Source of the DNA: Chryseobacterium cucumeris
GTDB taxonomy: Bacteria; Bacteroidota; Bacteroidia; Flavobacteriales; Weeksellaceae
Reading direction: 5' to 3'
DNA: 64,000 nucleotides
Assembly: GCF_001593385.1 (NCBI RefSeq)
Contig: NZ_LUVZ01000023.1
Span: forward strand, 372,001 to 436,000
Shown here: positions 41,937 through 50,513 of the stretch, in pieces
Layout of the letters: each line of letters starts with the position of its first letter
How positions within the stretch are numbered: position 1 is the stretch's first letter
Notes under the pieces: generated by a model
Databases searched by the model: none
What the model was told of the DNA's origin: nothing
Seen by the model: the letters and a program-made list of their open reading frames with translations, nothing else
Position numbers and translations under genes: made by a program

Positions 41937-42903
41937 CTTTTCCATTGAAAAAGTAACAGAATACATTGAAAAAAATAATTATGAAGTCATTCGCTTTGAT
42001 GTAGACGTTTATCCATTACAAAACAAACTGTCCACTATTTTCCAGGATGGAGAATGGGTAAGCTATCTGGAAACGCCTGAGGCAAAACATCGTTTGGACG
42101 ATATTTCAGCTATCTGGTACAGAAGAGCCTACAATATCGGAAAAGGATTAAAAGAAGAAATGGACTCAAAATTTTACGGTGCAGCTATGGGAGAGATCAG
42201 AAATACTCTTTTTGGTTTCTTTGAATCTGTGGATGCTTATTCTTTAGGAAAACCAAGTGTTTACAGAAGATTAGACAGCAAGGAAGAACAATTGAAAATT
42301 GCAGATAAATTAGGGATGACCATTCCTGCAACATGTCTTACCAACAATCCTGATGAGGCAAGGAAATTTATTATAAAGCATCAAAATGTGGTGGCTAAAA
42401 TGCAAACCGGTTTTGCCATTTATGAAGATGGAGTAGAAAATGTAGTGTTTACGAACGTTGTGGGCGAAGATAAACTGGAAGAGCTGGATTCATTATTGTA
42501 TTGCCCAATGCAGTTTCAGCAGATGATTCAGAAGAAAAAAGAACTTCGTATTACCATTGTGGGAAGAGATGTGTATGCATTCGAAATAGATTCCCAGCAG
42601 TCTGAAGATGCCAAAATAGACTGGAGAAAAGACGGAGTTAATCTGATTGATAAATGGAACAGAACAGAACTTCCGACAGATGTGGAAGCAAAACTGCTTG
42701 AACTGCTGGATATTTACAATGTAGATTACGGAGCAATAGACATGATTGTTTCTCCTGAAGACGATTATTATTTCATCGAAATTAATGCTGCGGGAGAATT
42801 CTTCTGGCTGGATAATCTTACAGATGGAAACCTTATTTCCAAAAGCATTGCAGATGTTCTCTGCGACAAAGCGCCAAGAAGAAATAATGAGGTAATGGCG
42901 TAA
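41899..42903 (+). CDS. MdnC-like ATP-grasp ligase (omega-ester forming)
   Basis: ATG 41899 (MNQILIITHTADNFSIEKV) is the start consistent with the family; a longer in-frame start runs in another frame of the first ligase gene. The 334-aa enzyme ends with YFIEINAAGEFFWLD (291-305; E294, N296), the GEFFWL motif of MdnC/MvdD, which close the Thr-Asp and Ser-Glu/Asp ester rings. The usual INP is INA here. AIWYRRAYN (71-79) matches the XWYRR block. It is the last gene of the cluster. Confidence 0.9.
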   Translation: MNQILIITHTADNFSIEKVTEYIEKNNYEVIRFDVDVYPLQNKLSTIFQDGEWVSYLETPEAKHRLDDISAIWYRRAYNIGKGLKEEMDSKFYGAAMGEIRNTLFGFFESVDAYSLGKPSVYRRLDSKEEQLKIADKLGMTIPATCLTNNPDEARKFIIKHQNVVAKMQTGFAIYEDGVENVVFTNVVGEDKLEELDSLLYCPMQFQQMIQKKKELRITIVGRDVYAFEIDSQQSEDAKIDWRKDGVNLIDKWNRTELPTDVEAKLLELLDIYNVDYGAIDMIVSPEDDYYFIEINAAGEFFWLDNLTDGNLISKSIADVLCDKAPRRNNEVMA

Positions 42904-42925
42904 GCAATAAAGAATTTTAAATATA

Positions 42926-42962
42926 AAAAGTCCTGAAAGGTGTCAATTCTTTCAGGACTTTT
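42926..42962 (+). terminator. Terminator of the graspetide cluster
   Basis: AAAAGTCCTGAAAG and CTTTCAGGACTTTT form a 14-bp perfect stem with a 9-nt loop, 22 nt after the last ligase stop. Confidence 0.85.
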
Positions 42963-43161
42963 ATGTTGGATAATCTGATAGAGTTATAATTTTTCAGTTT
43001 GTTGTATTCAGAATGATAATATTGGTTAAATTAAGTTGAATTATGCTTTAAAAATCGCAAATTTGCAAAAACGGTTTTTCCAAATAATTTTTACCGATCC
43101 GGAAGCATTGCCGGATAGAAAATATTGTTATATTTTAGTCAGCAATCAAGTAAAATAATTA

Positions 43162-44175
43162 ATGATTTTTGTAACGGGTGCTACCGGAATTCTGGGAAGA
43201 ATAATTGTACTGGAACTTCTTAAAAGAGGGAAAAGTGTACGTGCTTCCAAACGGCCGGGCAGCAATTTAAACGAAGTAAAGCATTCATACAGCTTTTATA
43301 CGGAGAATCCTGACGATTTTTTCAATAAAATTGAATGGGTAAACGTAGATTTTGATGATCTCGATTCTTTAAAAACTGCACTGCAAGGCGTAGATGAGGT
43401 GTATCACTGTGCTGCCAAAGTAAGTTTTCATCCGAAAGATGAAAAAGAAATGTACCATACCAATATCAAGGGTACAGAAAATCTATTGTTTGCCTGTGAA
43501 GGATCGGAGGTTAAAAAATTTCTCCACGTAAGTTCTGTTGCCGTTCTTGATAACTTTAATGAAAAAGGAGAACTGGACGAAGATTCTGACTTTAATCCAA
43601 AACTGGAACATTCTGCCTACGCCATCTCTAAGCATTTATCCGAAATGGAGGCATGGAGAGCGTCAGCAGAAGGACTGAATGTGGTGATCATTAATCCCGG
43701 CATGATCGTAGGAAGCGGAAACTGGAACCAAAGCAGCGGTGAGCTTTTCTCAACCTTTGAAGACAATAGCTTTACCTTTTCAGGAGGTTCTGCGTATGTT
43801 GACGTAAGGGACGTAGCCAATACGGCTATAGGATTAATGGAAAATAACCTTTTCGGAGAACGTTTTATTATTGTCGCTGAAAACAACAGATATGCTGAAC
43901 TTGCCAAACAGGTAAGATCACGTCTGGGGCTTAAAGAAGCAAAAATTCTTACCCAAACCCAGCTGAATATAGGAAGAATAGCCAACACCCTTTTCGGATG
44001 GCTGATTCCCAAACTAAGGATGGTGACCAAATCAAATATTGAGGCCATCTCTTCATTCAACACCATTTCCAATCACAAAGTCAAAGAAAAACTGAACTAT
44101 CAGTTTATTCCCGTAAAAGAAAGTATAGACTTTCACCTGAATAATTATATTAACGACAAAAAGCTGAAGAAATGA
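43162..44175 (+). CDS. NAD-dependent epimerase/dehydratase (extended SDR)
   Basis: The 337-aa protein has the NAD(P)-binding T5-G-A-T-G-I-L-G12 motif and the catalytic Y153-x3-K157 in SAYAISKHLSE, with LHVSSVAVL before it. Substrate is unknown; such proteins act on nucleotide sugars, flavonoid-like or acyl compounds. It overlaps the AMP-dependent synthetase gene by 4 nt (ATGA), so the two are translationally coupled. An ATCCGG / CCGGAT hairpin (43097-43116) lies in the 258-nt upstream gap. Confidence 0.87.
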   Translation: MIFVTGATGILGRIIVLELLKRGKSVRASKRPGSNLNEVKHSYSFYTENPDDFFNKIEWVNVDFDDLDSLKTALQGVDEVYHCAAKVSFHPKDEKEMYHTNIKGTENLLFACEGSEVKKFLHVSSVAVLDNFNEKGELDEDSDFNPKLEHSAYAISKHLSEMEAWRASAEGLNVVIINPGMIVGSGNWNQSSGELFSTFEDNSFTFSGGSAYVDVRDVANTAIGLMENNLFGERFIIVAENNRYAELAKQVRSRLGLKEAKILTQTQLNIGRIANTLFGWLIPKLRMVTKSNIEAISSFNTISNHKVKEKLNYQFIPVKESIDFHLNNYINDKKLKK

Positions 44176-45938
44176 ATCTTGCAGAGGCAATTATCCTTAA
44201 AAATGTAGAAAAACATCCTATAAAAGCGGCCATCGGATTTAAAAAGAAAGATGCCTGGAAAGAGCTGAGCTGGAAAAAATTCAGTGAAATTATTTTTAAA
44301 ACAGCCAATGCTTTAAAAGAATCCGGTGTTCAGGAGAATGACAGAGTGGCGATTTATTCAGACAATTCATCAGAATGGATGATTATGGATTTGGCTTCTC
44401 TGGCTATCGGTGCTGTCACAGTACCTGTTTATTCCACGAATAATGCTGAACAGGCAGAACATATCATCAGCGATTCCGGTGCTAAAGCCGTTTTGGTAGG
44501 AAACCAGATGCAGTACGATGCCTGCCTTGAGTTTTTACATAAAGAAGAAAACAGTCTTGAAACCATTATTGTTTCTAAAAAAGCAGTGTGGATTAAGAAA
44601 GAGTTCAATAGTTTTTATCTTGAAGATTTTATCGCAAAAGCTTCGCCGGAGCTGGAGATCTGTAAGAAAGAAAATGATGATACGGCCACATTGATCTATA
44701 CTTCCGGAACCACCGGAATTCCAAAAGGAGTAATGCTTACCCATGGAAATTTCATCAAGGCATTCGATTCTCATTTTGAATTTTTTAAGTTTAAAAACTT
44801 TGAAGAAGAACTTTCACTGGCATTCTTACCTTTAAGCCATGTTTTTGAGAGAAGCTGGAGCTTACTTTGTTTATACGGTGGTGCCCGTGTGTATTTCCTT
44901 GAAGATCCGAAAAATGTTGCCAAAGCACTGGAAGAAGTAAAACCTACCGCCATGTGTGCAGTACCAAGATTTTTCCAGAAAGTATATGCCGGAGTTCTTG
45001 AAAAAGCGGAAGAAGGTTCAGCTCTGAAAAAGAAAATCTTTGACTGGGCGCTTAAAACCGGATGGGAAACCGCAGAATTAAGAAGAAATGAAAGACCGGT
45101 TCCTTTTGGATTAAAATTCAAAGAATCTGTAGCTGATATGTTGGTTTTCAGTAAAATTAAAAATAAAATGGGAGGGAGATTATGGTTTTTACCTTGCGGT
45201 GGAGCTTCATTATCACCCGAAGTTACCCGTTTCTTTGAATCGGTGGGCATTCACGTAACTGTTGGATACGGATTAACGGAAACTACTGCAACATTGACCC
45301 TTTTTCCTTTAACTCACTTTGAGCATGGAACCAGTGGAAAGCCTCTTCCTGGAGTAGAAATGCGTATCGGTGAAAATGATGAGATCCAGGCCAGAGGAAA
45401 CGGAATCATGAAAGGATACTACAAGAAACCTGAAGAAACTCAGAAAGTATTCACAGAAGACGGATGGTTCAAAACCGGCGATGCAGGAAAGTTTGATGAG
45501 AAAGGAAACCTGATCATCACAGACAGAATTAAAGACCTGATGAAAACTTCCAACGGAAAATATATTGCTCCGCAACAGATTGAAAACCTTCTGACCAATA
45601 ATAATTTTATCCAGCAGATTATGCTGATTGCGGAAGGAAGACAGTTTGTTTCAGCACTGATTGTTCCTAATTTCGAATTTTTACAGGATTATATTAAGAA
45701 AAATAATATTCCTTTTACCAAATGGGAAGACGCTGTAAAAAATGAGAAAGTAATCGATCTTTACAAAGAAAAAATCAGAGAATTACAGAGCCACCTGGCA
45801 GATTATGAAAAAGTGAAGAAATTCACGCTAATGCCGGCTGAATTTGACATCAACACAGGAGAAATTACTCCCACTCTGAAAGTCAAAAGAAATGTGGTGA
45901 TCAAAAAATATGCGGATATTATAGAGAAGATGTATTAA
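44172..45938 (+). CDS. Long-chain acyl-CoA synthetase, AMP-dependent
   Basis: The 588-aa ANL-family enzyme has the AMP-binding P-loop ATLIYTSGTTGIPKGVML (about 173-190), FLPLSHVFERS, GYGLTETTATLTLFP and the GWFKTGDAGKFDEKGNL hinge. ITDRIKDLMKTSNGKYIAPQ also fits the hinge. The K of the C-terminal ITPTLKVKRN is the adenylation lysine. It activates fatty acids to acyl-CoA through acyl-AMP. It is coupled to the preceding reductase-like SDR gene, which may reduce or isomerise a related acyl compound (inference). Confidence 0.93.
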   Translation: MNLAEAIILKNVEKHPIKAAIGFKKKDAWKELSWKKFSEIIFKTANALKESGVQENDRVAIYSDNSSEWMIMDLASLAIGAVTVPVYSTNNAEQAEHIISDSGAKAVLVGNQMQYDACLEFLHKEENSLETIIVSKKAVWIKKEFNSFYLEDFIAKASPELEICKKENDDTATLIYTSGTTGIPKGVMLTHGNFIKAFDSHFEFFKFKNFEEELSLAFLPLSHVFERSWSLLCLYGGARVYFLEDPKNVAKALEEVKPTAMCAVPRFFQKVYAGVLEKAEEGSALKKKIFDWALKTGWETAELRRNERPVPFGLKFKESVADMLVFSKIKNKMGGRLWFLPCGGASLSPEVTRFFESVGIHVTVGYGLTETTATLTLFPLTHFEHGTSGKPLPGVEMRIGENDEIQARGNGIMKGYYKKPEETQKVFTEDGWFKTGDAGKFDEKGNLIITDRIKDLMKTSNGKYIAPQQIENLLTNNNFIQQIMLIAEGRQFVSALIVPNFEFLQDYIKKNNIPFTKWEDAVKNEKVIDLYKEKIRELQSHLADYEKVKKFTLMPAEFDINTGEITPTLKVKRNVVIKKYADIIEKMY

Positions 45939-45988
45939 AAATTTTAATCTCCTTTTTCACATCAATTACAACTGAAGACGTGAAAATT

Positions 45989-46036
45989 CCCCTCTTTTAG
46001 AGGGGTGGCAAAAATTCAAAGAATTTTTGTTGGGGT
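45989..46036. repeat. CCCCTCTTTTAGAGGGG double-hairpin element
   Basis: CCCCTCT-TTT-AGAGGGG (45989-46005) is followed by CAAAAATTC-AAA-GAATTTTTG (46009-46029) and TTGGGGTG, two hairpins in tandem. Similar elements are scattered in flavobacterial genomes (from memory). Only this copy is in the window. Confidence 0.6.
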
Positions 46037-46064
46037 GATTCAAAATAACGACTTAAAGTAAACT

Positions 46065-47123
46065 ATGACAACACAGGATTTTATAGGAAAAGAAAATTTC
46101 ACCATTCATACCCAAACGGTTTCGGAAAGCTGTCCGTCTAATATTGCCCTGATTAAATATTGGGGAAAATATGCTGATCAGATTCCTGCTAACCCAAGCA
46201 TCAGCTACACGTTAAACCATTGTAAGACCAATACTTCAATGGAATTTACTGCGAATGAGCCTTTTTCAGTACAGACTTTTCTGGCTGGAAATGAAGAAGT
46301 GAAGTTTGCCGAAAAAATTGAAAAATATTTCAGAAATATAGAACAGTATCTTCCATGGATTCTGAAAGGAAAATATATCATCAGAACAGAGAATACATTC
46401 CCGCATAGTTCCGGGATTGCAAGTTCTGCTTCAGGATTTGGAGCGATTGCAAAATGTCTGATGGCGCTGGATGCTTCATTTACAGGAAAAACTTCTGAGG
46501 AAGAATCTTTGAGAAAAGCTTCATTCCTGGCAAGATTGGGAAGTGGAAGCGCATGCCGGAGCTTGTATAACGGACTTGTGGTGTGGGGTGAAACCGATGA
46601 GGTAGAAGGAAGTTCAGATTTGTTCGGAGTACAGTATCCTGATGCTGAAATTCATGAAGTATTCAAGAATTTTAATGATTGGGTTCTGTTAATCCATGAA
46701 GGGCAGAAAAGTGTTTCTTCAACAGTAGGTCATGGTCTGATGAAGACGAATCCTTATGCAGAAAGAAGATTTCAGGAAGCAAGGGAAAATTTTATTCCCA
46801 TGAAAGACATCCTGAAAAAAGGAGATATGGAAAGCTTTATCAAATTGGTAGAACATGAAGCACTTACCCTGCATGCCATGATGATGATGAGTGATCCTGC
46901 TTTTATCCTGATGAAAACAGGAACTTTGGAAGTCATCAACAAAATCTGGGATTTCAGAAGAGAAACAGGACTTCCATTATTCTTTACACTGGATGCCGGA
47001 GCGAATGTTCACCTTCTGTTCCCTAGTAACGGATCTGAAGAACAGATTAAAACCTTCATTGAAGCTGAATTATTACAACATACTCAAAAGAATGGAGTAG
47101 TGAAAGATGTGATGAAATTTTAA
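46065..47123 (+). CDS. mvaD: Diphosphomevalonate decarboxylase
   Basis: This 352-aa GHMP-kinase-fold enzyme has SCPSNIALIKYWGKYADQIP (22-41), the typical start of mevalonate diphosphate decarboxylases. SISYTL and the ATP-binding PHSSGIASSASGFGAIAKCL block follow, then SGSACRSLYNGLVVWGE and FTLDAGANVHLLFP. It converts mevalonate 5-diphosphate to isopentenyl diphosphate with ATP, consistent with the mevalonate pathway of Flavobacteriia. A repeat-derived hairpin with a T-run follows. Confidence 0.95.
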   Translation: MTTQDFIGKENFTIHTQTVSESCPSNIALIKYWGKYADQIPANPSISYTLNHCKTNTSMEFTANEPFSVQTFLAGNEEVKFAEKIEKYFRNIEQYLPWILKGKYIIRTENTFPHSSGIASSASGFGAIAKCLMALDASFTGKTSEEESLRKASFLARLGSGSACRSLYNGLVVWGETDEVEGSSDLFGVQYPDAEIHEVFKNFNDWVLLIHEGQKSVSSTVGHGLMKTNPYAERRFQEARENFIPMKDILKKGDMESFIKLVEHEALTLHAMMMMSDPAFILMKTGTLEVINKIWDFRRETGLPLFFTLDAGANVHLLFPSNGSEEQIKTFIEAELLQHTQKNGVVKDVMKF

Positions 47124-47134
47124 ATTAAAAAAAT

Positions 47135-47167
47135 CAATAGGAGTGGGCTAAAGCCCACTTTTTTTAT
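47135..47167 (+). terminator. mvaD terminator made of a CGGGCTTTAGCCC-family repeat
   Basis: CAATAGGAGTGGGCTAAAGC begins a repeat copy; AGTGGGCT and AGCCCACT pair and seven T follow. The repeat thus acts as the terminator of mvaD and lies in front of the opposing gene's stop. Confidence 0.75.
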
Positions 47168-48249
47168 TAATCTTCAGTAACAACAGCTTCGCGTTCTCCA
47201 TCTTCTTTCTTTCCTTCCTCTATCATGATTTCAGCCTCAGCTTTCTCTTCAGCAGTTGCTGTTTCTATCAGTTCTTCCTGTTCATCGTTGTGATGATCTA
47301 TGAAAAACTCGCAGTATACCGGAAGGTGGTCTGAACCAAAATTTTCCAAGGTCTTCAGCTGTTTAATAAAAATATCTTCACTGTGAAACATCAGATCGAT
47401 AGGAAACCTTAAAAGACGGTATTTCGCATGAAAGGTAGAAACGAAAGAGTATCCGATTCTCGGATCTATCAGATGACTTGTTTTTCTGAAAAGAACAGAT
47501 GACCGTGACCAGGCCACATTATTGAAGTCTCCCACCACGATAACCGGTTTTTGGATGTCTTTTACGCGCTTGGCAGTACTTAAAAGATCGCCATCCCTTT
47601 CCTTTGATGTTTCTTCTTCCGTAGGACTTGGCGGCGGCGGGTGAACCCCAAAGAAAACAAAAGAAAAGCCATCAGCGGTTTTCATATGGATCTCAATGCT
47701 CGGGATGTCATCAGCAACGAAATAATGGGTTTTCGCTTCCTTAATCTCAACTTTTGAATAAAAATGCATTCCATAGGTATTTTCAAGAGTTACTTTGTGT
47801 TGGTAGGAATATTCTTTTTCCAGAGGTCTCATTGCTTTCTCCCAGTCACTGTTGCTTTCCATGGTCATGAAAAAATCAGGGTTATGTTTTTTAACAAGCC
47901 CTATGAATTTCTCATACTCTTTATTAAACTGATATACATTGGCAGAAATAAAATGTAGTTTATCAGAAGATCTGTGACGCTGTCTGTGTTTTTTTACAGG
48001 ATAGAAATGGGTGTATCTGATCAGTGTTTGGCCGTGATGAATAAACATAACCAGCAGAAGCCCCTGATAATACCAGAAATATTCTGTAGAATCTGTGAAA
48101 AAGCCTAATAAAAAAGTACATAATATAAGGTAGGTGACCTGTATTTTGGCAAATTCAGGAACTCTGAATATCCAGTGGGAATGCTGAATTTTCGGCAGTA
48201 TTGTCATGACCAGAAGAACTATGGCCAGAGTCAGGTAAATAATCCACAT
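47167..48249 (-). CDS. Membrane-anchored endonuclease/exonuclease/phosphatase
   Basis: Three hydrophobic helices (about 1-20, 33-51, 58-75) precede an EEP domain with SANVYQFNKEYEKF, FFMTMESNSDW (Glu ligand), VVVGDFNNVAWS (DxN) and NFGSDHLPVYCEF (GSDH, catalytic His). A Glu-rich low-complexity tail (about 325-360) ends it. Members are periplasmic or membrane nucleases, phosphodiesterases or sphingomyelinase-like; the substrate is unknown. It is 360 aa and transcribed alone. Confidence 0.85.
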   Translation of the reverse strand: MWIIYLTLAIVLLVMTILPKIQHSHWIFRVPEFAKIQVTYLILCTFLLGFFTDSTEYFWYYQGLLLVMFIHHGQTLIRYTHFYPVKKHRQRHRSSDKLHFISANVYQFNKEYEKFIGLVKKHNPDFFMTMESNSDWEKAMRPLEKEYSYQHKVTLENTYGMHFYSKVEIKEAKTHYFVADDIPSIEIHMKTADGFSFVFFGVHPPPPSPTEEETSKERDGDLLSTAKRVKDIQKPVIVVGDFNNVAWSRSSVLFRKTSHLIDPRIGYSFVSTFHAKYRLLRFPIDLMFHSEDIFIKQLKTLENFGSDHLPVYCEFFIDHHNDEQEELIETATAEEKAEAEIMIEEGKKEDGEREAVVTED

Positions 48250-48359
48250 ATAAAAAGCTCTGAAATAATTTTGACCACAATTTAAGGAAAATGAATTTTA
48301 AAATTTATTAATCAATTTAAATTTTATTTTATCTATTTTTAATTATCTAAATCTATACT

Positions 48360-48800
48360 ATGAATAAAATAATGGCATTTCTTGTTCTGATCAGTATTTC
48401 ATGCTTAGGCCAGCAGAATACAGATATTGAAAAACCTATCCGAAACCTGTTTCTTGGTATGAAAAATGCAGATCCTGAGTTGGTAAAATCCGCTTTTGCA
48501 GAGAGTGCAGTACTTCAAACCATCACCAAGGACGGTACTGTAAAAAGTGATGGTATTTCGGATTTCATTGCTTCGGTTTCCAAATTTACAAAAGGAGATC
48601 TGGATGAAAGAATTATAGTAGAAGCCATTCATACAGATGGCAATCTGGCAACTGTTTTTACCCCGTATTCTTTTTATTTAAAAGGAAAATTATCACACTG
48701 CGGGGCTAACAGTTTTCAGCTGGTAAAACAGAATAATGAATGGAAGATTCAGTATATTATTGATACGAGAAGAAAGGATAACTGTAAAGAAATACAATAA
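48360..48800 (+). CDS. NTF2-like (SnoaL-type) secreted protein
   Basis: A possible short signal peptide (MNKIMAFLVLISISCLGQQ) leads a 146-aa cone-fold protein with IEKPIRNLFLGMKNADPELV, an early helix, and FTPYSFYLKGKLSHCGANSF and FQLVKQNNEWKIQYIIDTRR strands. NTF2-like domains are diverse; none of the catalytic pairs seen in isomerases is evident. The VOC gene follows 33 nt downstream and may be co-transcribed. Confidence 0.78.
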   Translation: MNKIMAFLVLISISCLGQQNTDIEKPIRNLFLGMKNADPELVKSAFAESAVLQTITKDGTVKSDGISDFIASVSKFTKGDLDERIIVEAIHTDGNLATVFTPYSFYLKGKLSHCGANSFQLVKQNNEWKIQYIIDTRRKDNCKEIQ

Positions 48801-48833
48801 TAAAGTTCAATTGAAAATCAGGTTAAAATAAAA

Positions 48834-49211
48834 ATGAAGATTCACCATATTGCCATCATCTGTTCAGATTATGCCGTTTCAAAGAAGTTTTATACGGAAA
48901 TTTTAGATCTGAATATCATCCGTGAAGTATACCGCGAAGAAAGACAGTCTTATAAACTTGATCTTGCTATAGGAGACCACTATGTGATCGAACTGTTTTC
49001 CTTTCCCGATCCTCCCCAACGTCCGTCACGTCCCGAAGCATGTGGTTTAAGGCATCTTGCTTTCTCGGTAGAAAATGTTACGGAAAAGAGGAATGAACTG
49101 ATCAGAAAAGGATTAAACTGTGAAGAAATTCGCATAGACGAATTCACAGGAAAAGAATTTTTCTTTACCCAGGATCCCGACCAGCTGCCGTTAGAGTTTT
49201 ATGAAATGTAA
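48834..49211 (+). CDS. VOC-family glyoxalase-like protein (YaeR/GloA2-like)
   Basis: The 125-aa single vicinal-oxygen-chelate domain begins MKIHHIAIICSDYAVSKKFY, with H5. It carries LRHLAFSVENV (His), an Arg/Glu-rich middle, and FFTQDPDQLPLEFYEM (Glu) as metal ligands. The SRPEACGLRHLAFSV segment matches the SMU1112c/YaeR branch of putative glyoxalase-like enzymes. The reaction is not known. Short spacing suggests an operon with the NTF2-like gene. Confidence 0.87.
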   Translation: MKIHHIAIICSDYAVSKKFYTEILDLNIIREVYREERQSYKLDLAIGDHYVIELFSFPDPPQRPSRPEACGLRHLAFSVENVTEKRNELIRKGLNCEEIRIDEFTGKEFFFTQDPDQLPLEFYEM

Positions 49212-49214
49212 AAA

Positions 49215-49598
49215 TTAGTGCGCGTAACCTGCAAAGAAACTCACCGCCATAATGGCTAAAACAATAGAAGAAATGACTACATATACGTAGTCTTTTTCTT
49301 TTAAATAACCTATTAAAGCGAAAACGATTCTCATAAGAGGAGTGAAGATCAGCAAAAGAATACCCAGCTGAATAATAGCTGTACCTTCTCCTTTACATAG
49401 AGAGTCCCAGAAATGTCCCCAGACCTTTTCAGAAGAAGTACCTACGACAAGGCTGGTATATTTTTCGGGCATTTTAAAGCCTTCAAAAAATAACTTGATA
49501 AAACCGATCAATGACGTAGCAACAGACAGAATAACACCCAGTCTCAGAAGATTTCCTACCGAACGGTTCAGATCTACATCTGTAAAATTCTTTTTCAT
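49215..49598 (-). CDS. DUF1634 membrane protein
   Basis: This 127-aa protein has three membrane helices (about 17-38, 73-92, 103-125) and the DUF1634 landmarks NLLRLGVILSVATSLIGFI, LLLIFTPLMRIVFALIGYLK and YVYVVISSIVLAIMAVSFF. It is encoded directly after a TauE/SafE gene (1-nt overlap), a widespread pairing that suggests the two proteins form or regulate one transporter. Confidence 0.85.
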   Translation of the reverse strand: MKKNFTDVDLNRSVGNLLRLGVILSVATSLIGFIKLFFEGFKMPEKYTSLVVGTSSEKVWGHFWDSLCKGEGTAIIQLGILLLIFTPLMRIVFALIGYLKEKDYVYVVISSIVLAIMAVSFFAGYAH

Positions 49599-50428
49599 TA
49601 TCTGAAGCTTTTGTTGATACCGTTATACATCATGTAAATGGAAAGAATGGTAATCACAATGGCAAAAAATACTTTTAATTTTTTGGTCTTCGATACCATC
49701 AGTGTTTTTGAACCGATAAAACTTCCGATCACAACTCCGATCAGTACAGGAGCTACAATCACAGGAATAATTTCACCTCTCTGGAAATAGATCAGGGCAC
49801 TGGCCACTGCCGTTACTCCGATCATGAAATTACTGGTAGTGGTAGATACTTTGAAAGGAAGCTTCATCATATTGTCCATCGCCAATACTTTCAATGCACC
49901 GGAACCTATTCCTAAAAGCCCGGACATGGCCCCTGCAAACATCATCATCAAAAATCCGGGAACTGTATTTCTCGCAGAATAGCTTTTCAAAATACCTTTA
50001 TCAGGGAATGTTCCGTACAGTTTCAGTTTCTCTTCAAGACTTCCTTTCACCAAAGGTTCCTGGTGATCCGGTTTTCCCTTAAGATTTAAAATAACGGTTA
50101 AAAGAAGGATACTTGCGAAAATAATTCCGATTGTATTTGGGTTAAGCATTCCTGAAACAAGGGCTCCAATAATAGCGCCTGCGGTGGTTGCTATTTCGAG
50201 AAACATCCCGATTCTCATATTGGTAAAACCTTCTTTTACGAAAGCTACAGCCGCACCGGAAGAGGTTCCGATCACAGAGATGAGTGAAGCACCGATAGCA
50301 TAATGCATTGGAACGCCAAAACCCAGCGTTAATAAAGGAATGATGATAACTCCCCCTCCTAAACCCGTAAGTGAACCTAAAAGACCCGCGGAAATTGCGC
50401 CAAGGAAGAGTATGATGATTTCTGACAT
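49598..50428 (-). CDS. TauE/SafE-family sulfite/anion exporter
   Basis: The 276-aa protein has eight or so helices and the TauE/SafE repeats: AISAGLLGSLTGLGGGVIII (near the N-terminus) and its second half MMMFAGAMSGLLGIGSGALK. The Gly-rich loops of the two halves are related by internal duplication. The family exports sulfite, sulfoacetate and related anions; the substrate is unknown. It overlaps DUF1634 by 1 nt and has a consensus promoter. Confidence 0.88.
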   Translation of the reverse strand: MSEIIILFLGAISAGLLGSLTGLGGGVIIIPLLTLGFGVPMHYAIGASLISVIGTSSGAAVAFVKEGFTNMRIGMFLEIATTAGAIIGALVSGMLNPNTIGIIFASILLLTVILNLKGKPDHQEPLVKGSLEEKLKLYGTFPDKGILKSYSARNTVPGFLMMMFAGAMSGLLGIGSGALKVLAMDNMMKLPFKVSTTTSNFMIGVTAVASALIYFQRGEIIPVIVAPVLIGVVIGSFIGSKTLMVSKTKKLKVFFAIVITILSIYMMYNGINKSFR

Positions 50429-50444
50429 ACTACAAATAATGTTA

Positions 50445-50475
50445 CAAATATAAAATTATTGTAGTAGTCTGCCAA
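50445..50475 (-). promoter_or_regulatory. Promoter of the TauE-DUF1634 unit
   Basis: Minus strand TTG (50475-50473), 20-nt spacer, TATATTTG (50452-50445). The leader would be only about 12 nt. It is back-to-back with the next promoter. Confidence 0.6.
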
Positions 50476-50479
50476 ACAT

Positions 50480-50508
50480 TTGAAAAAGATAAATTTAACG
50501 TATTTTTG
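50480..50508 (+). promoter_or_regulatory. Promoter of the DUF1543 gene, 5 nt before ATG
   Basis: TTG (50480-50482), 18-nt spacer, TATTTTTG (50501-50508), then TATGC and ATG 50514. The full consensus with such a short distance predicts a leaderless mRNA. Confidence 0.6.
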
Positions 50509-50513
50509 TATGC

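Noticed and set aside
43617..44072. 151-aa minus-strand frame
   Set aside because: It is antisense to the epimerase, which has clear NAD and YxxxK motifs.
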